From positions 186,001 through 250,000 of the forward strand of contig CAVTPF010000014.1 of assembly GCA_963736525.1 (NCBI GenBank): a DNA stretch of 64,000 nucleotides, given 5' to 3'. The translations under genes and the position numbers were made by a program. Positions 33,612 through 42,848 of this stretch are shown one piece after another (the first letter of the stretch is position 1; each line of letters opens with the position of its first letter). The DNA comes from Bog-473 sp963736525 (GTDB lineage: Bacteria; Actinomycetota; Acidimicrobiia; Acidimicrobiales; RAAP-2). The notes under the pieces were generated by a model. That model was given only the letters and a program-made list of their open reading frames with translations. It was not told where the DNA came from and ran no database searches.

Positions 33612-34804
33612 GCGGCCGACCCGGCGCGCACGGCGTGGATGCCGACGAACCCGGCGTCCCCGTAGATGATGCCGCCGGTATTCACGGCCACCCCGATGCG
33701 TGCGCCGGCGACCTGGCGGGCGCCGGCGCGGCGGCGCAACTGCGTCGCCAGCTCGACCACCTGGGCCAGGCCGGTGGCGCCGAGGGGGTGCCCTCGGCCG
33801 ACGAGCCCGCCGCTGGGGTTCACGACCAGTCCCGGAGAGTCGACGCCGGTGCCACCGGCCTCCGTGGCCGGCCCGGCCTCGCCGGGGGAGAAGAATCCGA
33901 GCGACTCGAGGGAGTAGAGCTCCTCGGCGGCGGTGGCGTCGTGCAGCTCGACGAGATCGACCTGCTCGGGGCCGAGTCCGAACGCCTCCCACGCCGATTC
34001 GGCGGCCTGGGTCAGCCGGTCGTGGTAGTCCAGCAAGCCGTTTCCCGAGCGCGCCACCGAACCGATGATACGAGGAGCCGCGGTGGGGGGCCGCACGGCC
34101 GGGCCGCCCACGACGATGGCGGCGGCGCCGTCGGTGAACGAGCTGCACATCAGCCGGGTCAGCATTCCTGCGACCTGGGGTGAGGCGAGGACCTCGTCGA
34201 CGGTGACGGCGCGCTGGAACTGGGCCAGCGGGTTGCGCGAGGCGTGGTCGAAGGCCTTCACCGCCGCGCTGGCGATCTGGCGGACGGTCGTGCCGGTGTC
34301 GGCCGCCAGGCGGTGTGCCCAGGCATTGTTGAGGCCCATCAGGATGCTCCCGGCCGGGTTGTCGTCCTCGTGGCGCCGCTCGTGGAGGTCCCGCCGGTAC
34401 TCCGCCGGGAGGCCGTCCTCAATCCCCGCGATCGTCCCGGAGCGGTCACCGGTCCACATCTTCTCGACGCCCAGCGCCAGCACCGGCCGGTCCTGGACCG
34501 TGGCCGCCATGGTCGCCAGGTGGAGGGACGAGCTGCCCCCGGCGCACGAGTTGTCCACGTTGATGATGGCCGCCTCGTTGAGCCCGGCCTTGCGCAGCCA
34601 GGTCTGCCCGCGCACGCAGCCCTGGTCGCTCAGCCTCCCCGCCATGGCGTTGCCGACGATGACGAGGCCGAGCTCGTGGGGGGACACGCCGGCGTCGCCG
34701 AGCGCCTCGTGCACCACCTGGTAGGCCATCGTGTCGGGCGCCAGGTCGCGCCGGCTCATGTCGGTCATGCCCGTGCCGAGGATGGCCACGTCCATGCTGG
34801 TCAT
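33608..34804 (-). CDS. SCP2/lipid-transfer-type thiolase (acetyl-CoA acetyltransferase-like)
   Basis: Protein of 398 residues, nucleophile Cys87 in DNSCAGGSSSLH, active-site His in GGLVGRGHPLGATG and NTGGIIYGD in place of the usual second cysteine motif. Long segments (VEKMWTGDR, AGIEDGLP, LMCSSFTDGAA, ELHDATAAEELYSLESLGFF) are almost the same as in the gene at 16288-17457, so the two are paralogues. AAAGGAG lies 7 nt before ATG 34804, and that ATG overlaps the LLM stop by 4 nt. Reaction direction and substrate are unknown. Confidence 0.88.
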   Translation of the reverse strand: MTSMDVAILGTGMTDMSRRDLAPDTMAYQVVHEALGDAGVSPHELGLVIVGNAMAGRLSDQGCVRGQTWLRKAGLNEAAIINVDNSCAGGSSSLHLATMAATVQDRPVLALGVEKMWTGDRSGTIAGIEDGLPAEYRRDLHERRHEDDNPAGSILMGLNNAWAHRLAADTGTTVRQIASAAVKAFDHASRNPLAQFQRAVTVDEVLASPQVAGMLTRLMCSSFTDGAAAIVVGGPAVRPPTAAPRIIGSVARSGNGLLDYHDRLTQAAESAWEAFGLGPEQVDLVELHDATAAEELYSLESLGFFSPGEAGPATEAGGTGVDSPGLVVNPSGGLVGRGHPLGATGLAQVVELATQLRRRAGARQVAGARIGVAVNTGGIIYGDAGFVGIHAVRAGSAA

Positions 34805-35775
34805 GCCGGAACTCCTTTCAGGGCCCGCAGCTCGTCTCGTACGAACGCCGCTCGCAACAACTCGAAGTGCTCCACCGCGGGCGCTCCGGCCACCATGACG
34901 AGGATGTGGCGGGCCCCGGCGGCCGCGTAGCGCCAGAGGGCGGCGGCACAGGCCTCGGGGGGCCCGGCCACCAGGTGGCGCCCGAAGGCCTTGGCCGGCA
35001 GCCGGTACAGGTCCGAGAGCCAAGCCGCGCCGCGCGCCGAGGCATCGTCACCGCCGACGCAGGCGAAGACGACGACGCCGGCCTCGACGGCCCGGGGGTC
35101 GCGTCCCGCTTCGGCCGTCTCCCGGCGGAGTGCGGCCAGCGCGGTCTCATAGTCGTCTGGCGTCATGAGCAGGGGCACCCAGCCGTCCCCCACGGCCGCG
35201 GCACGGCGACGGGCAGCGACGCTCGAGCCACCGAACCACAGGGGGACGGGTGCCGACGCCGGTTGCTGGACATAGCCGGGGGCCCCGCTGTCGGCCCAGG
35301 CGGCGCGCAGGTGGGCGACGCCGTCGTCCATCAGCCTTCCTCGCCCCCCGAAGTCGACTCCGGCCCGTTCGTACTCGAGTTCGTGGCTGCCGACGCCGAG
35401 GCCCAGGACGAACCGGCCGCCGCAGAGGAGCTGGAGCGCTGTCGCCTGCTTCGCCACCGCCGCGGGCTGGCGCAGCGGCAGTTGCAGGACACAGGTCCCG
35501 AGGGTCGCCCGCCGGGTGGCCGTGGCGGCCACGGCCAGGGTGGTGAACGCCTCCCCGATCGGGTGCGGCCAGTACAGGTGGTCGACCGCCCACAGGGAGT
35601 CTGCCCCGGTTGCCTCCGCCTGCCGGCACAGCTCGGCCAGCTCGGGCGCGCTCCCGGTGCTACCCACGGTATCACTTGTGGTAGCACCGGCGCCGGAGAG
35701 GAGTTCTCCCTGCGTGGTGGGGGGGAGCACCAGCCCGAAGGCCGGACGGGGCGCTCCGCTTCCTACCGGGGTCAC
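34801..35775 (-). CDS. LLM-class (F420-type) oxidoreductase
   Basis: Protein of 324 residues: FGLVLPPTTQGE, AEATGADSLWAVDHLYW, ATRRATLGTCVLQLPLRQP, LQLLCGGRFVLGLGVGSHELEY and VPLWFGGSS. The set is typical of F420-dependent luciferase-like monooxygenases or dehydrogenases of actinobacteria. It is the first gene of the four-gene overlapping operon that ends with the nucleotidyltransferase. The GTG start lies 6 nt after a consensus -10 (TAATAT) and has no Shine-Dalgarno, so a leaderless mRNA is likely. Confidence 0.87.
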   Translation of the reverse strand: MTPVGSGAPRPAFGLVLPPTTQGELLSGAGATTSDTVGSTGSAPELAELCRQAEATGADSLWAVDHLYWPHPIGEAFTTLAVAATATRRATLGTCVLQLPLRQPAAVAKQATALQLLCGGRFVLGLGVGSHELEYERAGVDFGGRGRLMDDGVAHLRAAWADSGAPGYVQQPASAPVPLWFGGSSVAARRRAAAVGDGWVPLLMTPDDYETALAALRRETAEAGRDPRAVEAGVVVFACVGGDDASARGAAWLSDLYRLPAKAFGRHLVAGPPEACAAALWRYAAAGARHILVMVAGAPAVEHFELLRAAFVRDELRALKGVPA

Positions 35776-35781
35776 ACCGAC

Positions 35782-35787
35782 ATATTA
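35782..35787 (-). promoter_or_regulatory. Candidate -10 (TAATAT) of the LLM-thiolase-KAS III operon
   Basis: TAATAT on the minus strand, a near-perfect sigma-70 type -10, ends 6 nt before GTG 35775. It lies in the 32-nt gap after the thioesterase stop, so this operon has its own promoter. The -35 region is unclear. Confidence 0.55.
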
Positions 35788-35807
35788 GGCCGGTGCCGCC
35801 GGGCTGA

Positions 35808-36275
35808 CTAACCCGCAGGTGGCGGAGCGGCTCCCATCGGCGGACCGCCGGGGTGGGCGAGGACGGACAGGGTGCAGCGAGCCTCGCAGATGGCCCGGCC
35901 GTCGTCGTCGCTGAGCGAGATCCGCCAGACCTGGACGGTGCGCCCCACCCGCACCGGCGTGGCTTCCGCGGTCAGGTGCCCGCTGTGCACTGCACGCAGA
36001 TGGCTGGCGTTCAGCTCTATCCCGACCACACTGCGGTCGGGCCCAGCGGCGAGCGCACCACCGAAGCTGGCGGCCGACTCGGCCAGCAGGGCCGACACGC
36101 CCCCGTGGAGGATCCCGTAGGGCTGGTGCACCTTCCAGTCCACCGGGATCCGCATCACCACGCGCTCGGGACTCGCCTCGACGACCTCGACGTCGAGCAG
36201 CTCGTGGACGCTCTGGCGGCCGTCGGGCAGGGCGGCCGCGTCGCGGCCGGGCGTGGGGGGTGGGGTGGTTGTCAC
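35808..36275 (-). CDS. PaaI-type hotdog thioesterase
   Basis: Protein of 155 residues with one hotdog domain: the HGGVSALLAESAASFGG helix bears the PaaI-like motif, followed by GIELNASHLRAVHSGHLTAEA and a Pro-rich C-terminal tail. Relatives hydrolyse aryl- or acyl-CoA thioesters. GTG 36275 is preceded at 6 nt by TAACCT, part of a perfect inverted repeat shared with the divergent threonine aldolase gene. Confidence 0.87.
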   Translation of the reverse strand: MTTTPPPTPGRDAAALPDGRQSVHELLDVEVVEASPERVVMRIPVDWKVHQPYGILHGGVSALLAESAASFGGALAAGPDRSVVGIELNASHLRAVHSGHLTAEATPVRVGRTVQVWRISLSDDDGRAICEARCTLSVLAHPGGPPMGAAPPPAG

Positions 36276-36280
36276 CGCCG

Positions 36281-36306
36281 CAGGTTAACGGCGCACCGTT
36301 AACCTG
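36281..36306. promoter_or_regulatory. Perfect inverted repeat forming symmetric divergent leaderless promoters
   Basis: CAGGTTAACGG (36281-36291) and CCGTTAACCTG (36296-36306) are exact reverse complements separated by CGCA. Each arm carries TAACCT reading outward, ending 6 nt before the thioesterase GTG on the minus strand and 7 nt before the threonine aldolase GTG on the plus strand. The whole 37-nt intergenic gap is thus a symmetric promoter. It could also bind a dimeric regulator controlling both genes. Confidence 0.55.
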
Positions 36307-36312
36307 AGCCAC

Positions 36313-37344
36313 GTGTCCGACGTGGTCGACCTGCGCAGCGACACCGTCACAGTGCCCACCCCGGCCATGCGGCGCGCCATGGCGGAGGCCGAGGTCGGCG
36401 ACGACGACTACGGCGAGGACCCGACCGTGCGCAGGCTGGAGGAGGCCTTCGCGCAGCGGCTGGGCAAGCAGGCCGCGCTGTTCGTGGCCTCGGGGGTGAT
36501 GGCCAACCAGGTCGCAGTCCGGGTGCTCACGGCCCCGGGGACCGCGGTCGTGGCCGGGCGACGCCAGCACATCGTCGCCTACGAGTACGGCGCCGCCGCC
36601 CTGAACGCGGGCGTGCAGTTCATCGGGCTCGACGACCACGAAGGGATGCTGCGCGCCGACGACGTGCGCCGGGCACGGGAGGCGTCGGATCACCACCAGA
36701 CCGCCGTGTCACTGGTCAGCATCGAGAACACGCACATGGCGGCGTCGGGTGCGCCCTGGTCCAGGGCCGGCCTGCGGGCGCTGGCCGACGCCGCGGGGCC
36801 CGTCGCCATCCACATGGACGGCGCGCGACTCTTCAACGCGGAGGCGGCGACCGGGGTCCCGGCGGGTGAGTGGGCGTCGGCGGCGACCACCGTCATGTGC
36901 TGCCTGTCCAAGGGTTTGTGCGCCCCGGTGGGCTCACTGCTGGCGGGGCCGGAGGACGTGATCGCCGAGGGCCGGCTGGCGCGCAAGCGCCTCGGCGGAG
37001 GCATGCGCCAGGCCGGCGTCCTGGCCGCACCGGGGCTCGTCGCGCTGAGGGACATGATCGAGCGGCTCCCCGAGGACCACGTGCGGGCGGCGCGCCTGGC
37101 CGAGGCGGTGGCGGAGCGGTGGCCCGGGTGCGGCCTCGACCCCGCGGCGGTCCGGACGAACATCGTGACGTTCCGGCACGCCGCGCCGGACAAGCTGCTG
37201 GCGCACCTGGAGGGCCACGGTGTGCTGGCCCATGCCATCGCGCCCGGCACGGTGCGCTTCGTCACGCACCGCGACGTCGACGACGCCGGCATCGCGCGCA
37301 CCGTGACCGCGCTGGCCGACGCCCCCTCCGCTGACGCATCGTGA
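36313..37344 (+). CDS. Low-specificity L-threonine aldolase
   Basis: Protein of 343 residues of PLP fold type I: VDLRSDTVTVPTPAMRRAM at the N-terminus, GDDDYGEDPTV, ASGVMANQVAV, the IHMDGARLFNA segment binding the PLP ring nitrogen, CLSKGLCAPVGS with the Schiff-base lysine and RLGGGMRQAG. It splits L-threonine or L-allo-threonine into glycine and acetaldehyde. GTG start 7 nt after TAACCT; its stop overlaps the start of the following LLM gene. Confidence 0.93.
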   Translation: MSDVVDLRSDTVTVPTPAMRRAMAEAEVGDDDYGEDPTVRRLEEAFAQRLGKQAALFVASGVMANQVAVRVLTAPGTAVVAGRRQHIVAYEYGAAALNAGVQFIGLDDHEGMLRADDVRRAREASDHHQTAVSLVSIENTHMAASGAPWSRAGLRALADAAGPVAIHMDGARLFNAEAATGVPAGEWASAATTVMCCLSKGLCAPVGSLLAGPEDVIAEGRLARKRLGGGMRQAGVLAAPGLVALRDMIERLPEDHVRAARLAEAVAERWPGCGLDPAAVRTNIVTFRHAAPDKLLAHLEGHGVLAHAIAPGTVRFVTHRDVDDAGIARTVTALADAPSADAS

Positions 37345-38234
37345 AGGTGCGGATCGGGATCAGCGCCGGAGGCGAGAGCCTCGGGCCCGAGGCCATGGTG
37401 GCGTTGGCACAGGGGCTGACCGACACGGGCTTCGACTCGCTGTGGCTGCCCGAGGTCCTCACCCGGCCCGGGCCCGATCCGCTCGTCGGGCTGGCGTGGG
37501 CCGCCGGGGCCTGCCCCGGACTCAAGATCGGCACCACCATGCTGCTGCCGGGCCGCAACCTGGTGTGGCTCGCCAAGGCGGTCGGCACGATCGACCAGCT
37601 CTCGGGCGGTCGCTTCCTCCTCACCTTCGTGCCGGGGCTGACCGTCGGGGGCGAGCGGAGCGCCATCGGCATCGCGACTGCCGAGCGCGCTGCCCTGATG
37701 GATGACGCGTTGCCGGTGCTCCGCCGCCTCTGGGCCGGCGACGTCGTCAGCCACGAGGGGCCGGCCGGCTCCTTCGCCGACGTCTCGGTCTCCCCGCAGC
37801 CCGTCCAGGATCCCTTCGACGTGTGGCTCGGCGGCAACCTGCCGGCCGCGCTCGACCGCTGCGGCCGCCTGGCCGACGGATGGCTCCCGGCGTTCTGCAC
37901 GCCGGGCGACGCGGCCGACGGCAAAGCCGTGATTGAGCGGGTGGCGGCCGAGCACCAGCGCGCCATCAGCCCCGAGCATTTCGGGGTCAGCCTCGCCTAC
38001 GCCCCCGAGGAGACGGACCTGGCCGCCCTCGCCTCGTCGCCCCTGGCCCGACGCGCCCGGGGCCGGCCGCTGGAGCAGATCCTCCCCGTCGGATTGACCG
38101 GACTGCGCACCATGCTGGAGCAGTTCCTGCAGGTCGGGTTCTCCAAGTTCGTCGTGCGGCCGGTGACGCCGCCGGGAGCGTGGCGTCCCGCGCTCGAGCG
38201 CCTGGCCGCCGCGGTCGGCGACCTGCAGACCTGA
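37341..38234 (+). CDS. LLM-class (F420-type) oxidoreductase
   Basis: Protein of 297 residues, GTG overlapping the threonine aldolase stop, so translation is likely coupled. Motifs: FDSLWLPEVLTRPGPDPLVG, LKIGTTMLLPGRNLVWLAKA, DQLSGGRFLLTFVPG, DPFDVWLGGN. These fit the F420-dependent luciferase-like family, where a reduced deazaflavin or flavin serves as hydride source. Why it is joined to a threonine aldolase is not clear. Confidence 0.85.
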   Translation: MKVRIGISAGGESLGPEAMVALAQGLTDTGFDSLWLPEVLTRPGPDPLVGLAWAAGACPGLKIGTTMLLPGRNLVWLAKAVGTIDQLSGGRFLLTFVPGLTVGGERSAIGIATAERAALMDDALPVLRRLWAGDVVSHEGPAGSFADVSVSPQPVQDPFDVWLGGNLPAALDRCGRLADGWLPAFCTPGDAADGKAVIERVAAEHQRAISPEHFGVSLAYAPEETDLAALASSPLARRARGRPLEQILPVGLTGLRTMLEQFLQVGFSKFVVRPVTPPGAWRPALERLAAAVGDLQT

Positions 38235-38302
38235 CGGGTCCGCGCCCGGAGACGTGGACTGAGCCCCCAGAGGGCAGCGGATGACGGTGGCGCGGCGCCC
38301 CC

Positions 38303-38308
38303 TACGCT
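38303..38308 (+). promoter_or_regulatory. Candidate -10 element of the LmbE-type gene
   Basis: TACGCT ends 7 nt before ATG 38316, again without a Shine-Dalgarno. Confidence 0.4.
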
Positions 38309-38315
38309 GCCTGGC

Positions 38316-39137
38316 ATGCCCGAGCGACCTCTGACACTCATGGCCGTGCACGCCCACCCGGACGACGAGGCGATCGGGACCGGCGGCATTCTTGCCCGCT
38401 ACGCCGCCGAAGGGGTCCGGACCGTATTGGTCACGTGCACGAACGGCGAGCTGGGGGACGCTCCCGGGGGGCTCAAGCCCGGCGATCCGGGACACGAGGA
38501 GCGTGTCGTGGTCCCGCTGCGCCGACGGGAGCTCGAGGCCAGCTGCGAGGTCCTCGGCGTGTCGCACCTCGAGCTGCTCGGGTACCACGACTCGGGGATG
38601 CAGGGCTGGCCGCAGAACGACGCGCCGGGATCGTTCTGGAGGACGCCGGTGCAGGAACCGGCGAGCCGACTGGCCGACCTGATGCGGACATACGAGCCGC
38701 AGGTCGTGGTGACCTATGACGAGAACGGCTTCTACGGGCATCCGGACCACATTCAGGCGAACCGGGTCACGCACGCCGCGCTGTCCGAGTGCGGCATCCC
38801 CGCCAAGCTGTACTACACGGCAATGGCGCGCTCGACCCTGCACGGCTTTCGAGACGTGCTGGCGGAGGCGGGCATCGAGGCGCCGGCCGAGGTGGAGGAG
38901 AACCCCGACTTCGGGACGCCCGACGAGCTCATCACGACGACTGTCGACTGCAGCGCCGTCGCGGGCCGCAAGTACGCGTCGCTCGCCGCGCATGCCAGTC
39001 AGAGCGACAACATCTTCTTCCTGCAGATGGGCGAGGCGCTGTTCTCCACCATCATGGGATCGGAGAGTTTCGTGCGGGCCGTCGACTCGACCCATGCGCC
39101 GGTCCCCGAAGACGATCTCTTCGCCGGGTTGCGCTGA
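38316..39137 (+). CDS. LmbE/PIG-L family deacetylase (mycothiol amidase Mca/MshB-like)
   Basis: Protein of 273 residues. The zinc-binding AHPDDE is at residues 13-18, followed by GTGGILARYAAEGVRT, TCTNGELGD, LGYHDSGM and HPDHIQANRVTHAA with the remaining metal ligand. The closest known pattern is that of mycothiol S-conjugate amidase and MshB, which cleave the amide in mycothiol conjugates or deacetylate GlcNAc-inositol. This supports a mycothiol-type actinobacterium. Other LmbE proteins act on other GlcNAc derivatives, so substrate is inferred. Confidence 0.87.
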   Translation: MPERPLTLMAVHAHPDDEAIGTGGILARYAAEGVRTVLVTCTNGELGDAPGGLKPGDPGHEERVVVPLRRRELEASCEVLGVSHLELLGYHDSGMQGWPQNDAPGSFWRTPVQEPASRLADLMRTYEPQVVVTYDENGFYGHPDHIQANRVTHAALSECGIPAKLYYTAMARSTLHGFRDVLAEAGIEAPAEVEENPDFGTPDELITTTVDCSAVAGRKYASLAAHASQSDNIFFLQMGEALFSTIMGSESFVRAVDSTHAPVPEDDLFAGLR

Positions 39138-39147
39138 GCGAGTCAAC

Positions 39148-39204
39148 GGGACCGGGCCACGCCCCACCGGGAGAAGGGACGCAGGCCCGGCCCCGAGTGG
39201 TCCC
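39148..39204. terminator. Possible bidirectional terminator structure
   Basis: GGGACC (39148-39153) can pair with GGTCCC (39199-39204) and CGGGCC (39153-39158) with GGCCCG (39184-39189), forming a stem with one asymmetric bulge in the gap between convergent genes. There is no T-tract on either strand, so the assignment is weak. Confidence 0.25.
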
Positions 39205-39734
39205 TACGTCGCCGTGCCGGCCGGGGTTGAGCCGGGGCGAGCGTCGGGGGCCGATCCGATGAGGCACAGCACGGCGGCGAGGACGAGCACGGCCGACGCG
39301 GCGACCTCGACCGCAAAGGCCTCCTTGGCGAAGGGGGCCAACCACGATTCCTTGAAGCCGAAGAGCCCGCGCTCCACCGAGACGAGGAACCCGGCGATGG
39401 TGGACAGGGCGAAGCCGATCCCGATCACCGCCGCCCACAGCCGGCGGAGGGCGACGACGGCGACGCCGATGGCGAGCCCGGCGATCGACTGCAGGAGGAA
39501 CAGCGGCCCGATGGTGGGGATGGAGCGGTACCCGTTCGGCTCGTTCCACAGGTGGAAGTGGACGTAGGCCGACCACACCAGGAGCAGGCCGCCCGCGGCG
39601 AAGGCGGCCGTCGCCACCAGGTCGACGGGCCGGTGGGAGCGGCCCGGACCACGGAGCAACAACGTCCTCGTCAGCTGCATGTGATCCATCCGGAGTCGGG
39701 CGGGGAGGCGGATGTCGGGCGTCGCCGTCGGCAC
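39204..39734 (-). CDS. Small integral membrane protein, function unknown
   Basis: Protein of up to 176 residues with four predicted membrane spans: about 41-60 (VATAAFAAGGLLLVWSAYVH), 74-95, 98-118 and 138-160. An FHLWNEPNGY loop follows the first span. I recognise no family with a known function; hypothetical actinobacterial proteins of this layout are common. The GTG at 39734 gives the longest form; ATG 39689 or 39680 would remove a short basic leader without loss of any span. Confidence 0.65.
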   Translation of the reverse strand: MPTATPDIRLPARLRMDHMQLTRTLLLRGPGRSHRPVDLVATAAFAAGGLLLVWSAYVHFHLWNEPNGYRSIPTIGPLFLLQSIAGLAIGVAVVALRRLWAAVIGIGFALSTIAGFLVSVERGLFGFKESWLAPFAKEAFAVEVAASAVLVLAAVLCLIGSAPDARPGSTPAGTAT

Positions 39735-39817
39735 GCCTGGTGATACGGATCCCGACGCCGCGCGGATTGTGCCGTGACCCGAGAATCCCGGCGGTGGCCC
39801 CGCCCGTACACCCGTCG

Positions 39818-40408
39818 ATGAGAGAATCTCGCGTGGCCGAGGGAGAGCTGTCCGACGAGGGGCTCCTGGCCGGCATGGCGCTGGGGGAGCAGGCGGCGGC
39901 CGTCACGTTCGTGCGCCGCTACCAGCGGCGGGTCTTCGGGCTCGCCTATTCCATGACGGGCGACCCCGGCGTCTCCGAGGACGTGGCCCAAGAGGCGATG
40001 ATCCGGGTCTGGCGCCACGCGCCCGTCTTCGACCCCAGGCGGGGCTCGGTGGCGTCGTGGGTGCTGACCATCACGCGCAACCTCGCCATCGACGCCCTGC
40101 GGCTTCGTCGTGCCGTGCCGACCGACCCGGACGACTTCGCCGCGTCGGCCGTGCGCTCCGGCGAGCACAACCCCGAAGACGCAGCATCGCGGGGCGACGT
40201 CCGCCACACCGTGCGTGCCGCCCTGCAGGTGCTTCCCGAAGAGCAGAGGCGGGCGGTCGTGCTGGCCGCCGTCTACGGCCGCACTGCGTTGGAGATCAGC
40301 GAGACCGAGGGCATTCCGCTCGGCACGGCCAAGACGCGCATCAGGACGGCCCTCATCCGCTTGCGGTCCGCGGTCGAACACGCAGAGGGGGTGAGCGATG
40401 AGCGATGA
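39818..40408 (+). CDS. ECF-type RNA polymerase sigma factor
   Basis: Protein of 196 residues. Region 2 runs from FVRRYQRRVFGLAYSMTG through VSEDVAQEAMIRVWRHA to SWVLTITRNLAIDALR; region 4 has LPEEQRRAVVLAAVYGRTALEIS and IPLGTAKTRIRTALIRLR. The pattern is of the SigK/RpoE-like ECF group. It should direct RNA polymerase to a stress or envelope regulon. The next gene is its anti-sigma, overlapping by 11 nt. GTG 39833 is an alternative start. Confidence 0.9.
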   Translation: MRESRVAEGELSDEGLLAGMALGEQAAAVTFVRRYQRRVFGLAYSMTGDPGVSEDVAQEAMIRVWRHAPVFDPRRGSVASWVLTITRNLAIDALRLRRAVPTDPDDFAASAVRSGEHNPEDAASRGDVRHTVRAALQVLPEEQRRAVVLAAVYGRTALEISETEGIPLGTAKTRIRTALIRLRSAVEHAEGVSDER

Positions 40409-41087
40409 GATGAGAGAGCGCGGCTGTGGTGCGTGCTCGGACGACCTGGCTGAGCTCGCACTGGGTGCGCTCACCGGGCGGGCCCGGGCTGAGGCCCTGT
40501 GGCACGTGGAGAGCTGCCCCCGGTGCGCCGAGGAACTGGAACAGCTGTCCCGGGTGGCGGACACGCTGGTGCAGGTCACACCCGAGATCGAGCCACCGAT
40601 GGGGTTCGAGGTGCGGCTCTTCGAGCGGATGGGCGTGGCCGACGACGTGCACCGGCAACGCCGCCGCGGGCGTCGGTCGCGGTGGGTGCCCGCCGTGGTG
40701 GCGGCCGCCGCGGCCGCGGCCGCCCTGGCGCTCGGTCTCATGCTGACCCTGTCCTCCTCGCCGGCACCGACCGTGTCGGCACCGGCGCGAACTTCCAGGG
40801 TGATGTCGGCCGCGCTGGTCGAGCACGGGGAGACCGTGGGGAAGGTCGTCACCATCGGCGGGAGCAAGCCCTGGATGTCGATGATGCTGGCCGACTCGAC
40901 CGCCCGGGGGACCGTGAACTGTGTCGTCGTGACCGACGACGGCGTGACGCACCACGTCGGGACGTTTGTGGCACGAGAGGGATACGGGGCCTGGATCGCC
41001 CCGCTGCCTGTCAACCCGCTCGACGTACGCACCGCCGAGGTGGTGTCGCCCAGCGGGACGGTGATCGCCACCGCCACGCTGGGCTGA
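40398..41087 (+). CDS. Membrane anti-sigma factor (ZAS domain, RskA-like)
   Basis: Protein of 229 residues. A zinc-binding anti-sigma motif is visible as His36-x3-Cys40-x2-Cys43, with a further Cys10/Cys13 pair. One membrane span lies at about 95-118 and the outer domain (PWMSMMLADS, then GTVNCVVVTDDG) follows. It would hold the overlapping sigma factor at the membrane and release it on an outside signal. Confidence 0.88.
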   Translation: MSDEMRERGCGACSDDLAELALGALTGRARAEALWHVESCPRCAEELEQLSRVADTLVQVTPEIEPPMGFEVRLFERMGVADDVHRQRRRGRRSRWVPAVVAAAAAAAALALGLMLTLSSSPAPTVSAPARTSRVMSAALVEHGETVGKVVTIGGSKPWMSMMLADSTARGTVNCVVVTDDGVTHHVGTFVAREGYGAWIAPLPVNPLDVRTAEVVSPSGTVIATATLG

Positions 41088-41093
41088 CGCCCC

Positions 41094-42536
<1,443 letters not shown>

Positions 42537-42848
42537 GAACGCTCCTTTGGCTCGGATGACACGCGCGTCGGCGCGCGCTGTAACGGGCGGGACGGACGGC
42601 GGAAGCGCAACGCACGTGCTCCGACCTCTGTCGGAGGCCGCGTACCCGTCCCGAATAATAGGCCCCCGGAGAGGAGCGGGCACACAATCCCCAGAAGGCC
42701 ACCTCACGGAATCATCACACCCGTTCCGTACCCTGCTCAATCCCCCCAACGGGACAGCCTGAACGGCTCCCACCTGGCTCTGCAACCCCCGGCGGACTGG
42801 AAAACTCCTCGCTGTCGGCACAAGACGACCGATGGCATAGTGGGGGGA
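42537..42848. other. Divergent intergenic region with possible structured ahcY leader
   Basis: This 312-nt gap lies between ahcY (minus) and the J-domain gene (plus). On the minus strand TATTAT (42660-42655) is a likely -10, giving a leader of roughly 110 nt. The leader contains two strong hairpins: a 7-bp stem with a 4-nt loop at 42619-42636 and CGCGCG stems around 42568-42571. It does not show the core of the known SAH riboswitch that I can recall. On the plus strand CATAGT (42836-42841) followed by GGGGGGA precedes the J-domain ATG. Confidence 0.45.

Noticed and set aside
36690..39167. 825-codon minus-strand open frame
   Set aside because: It runs antisense to threonine aldolase, LLM and LmbE genes, all with intact motifs; its translation has no recognisable domain.
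42537..42660. SAH riboswitch in front of ahcY
   Set aside because: Position is right, but the GAGGAGCGxUGC-type core and pseudoknot partner are not seen; kept only as an unassigned structured leader.
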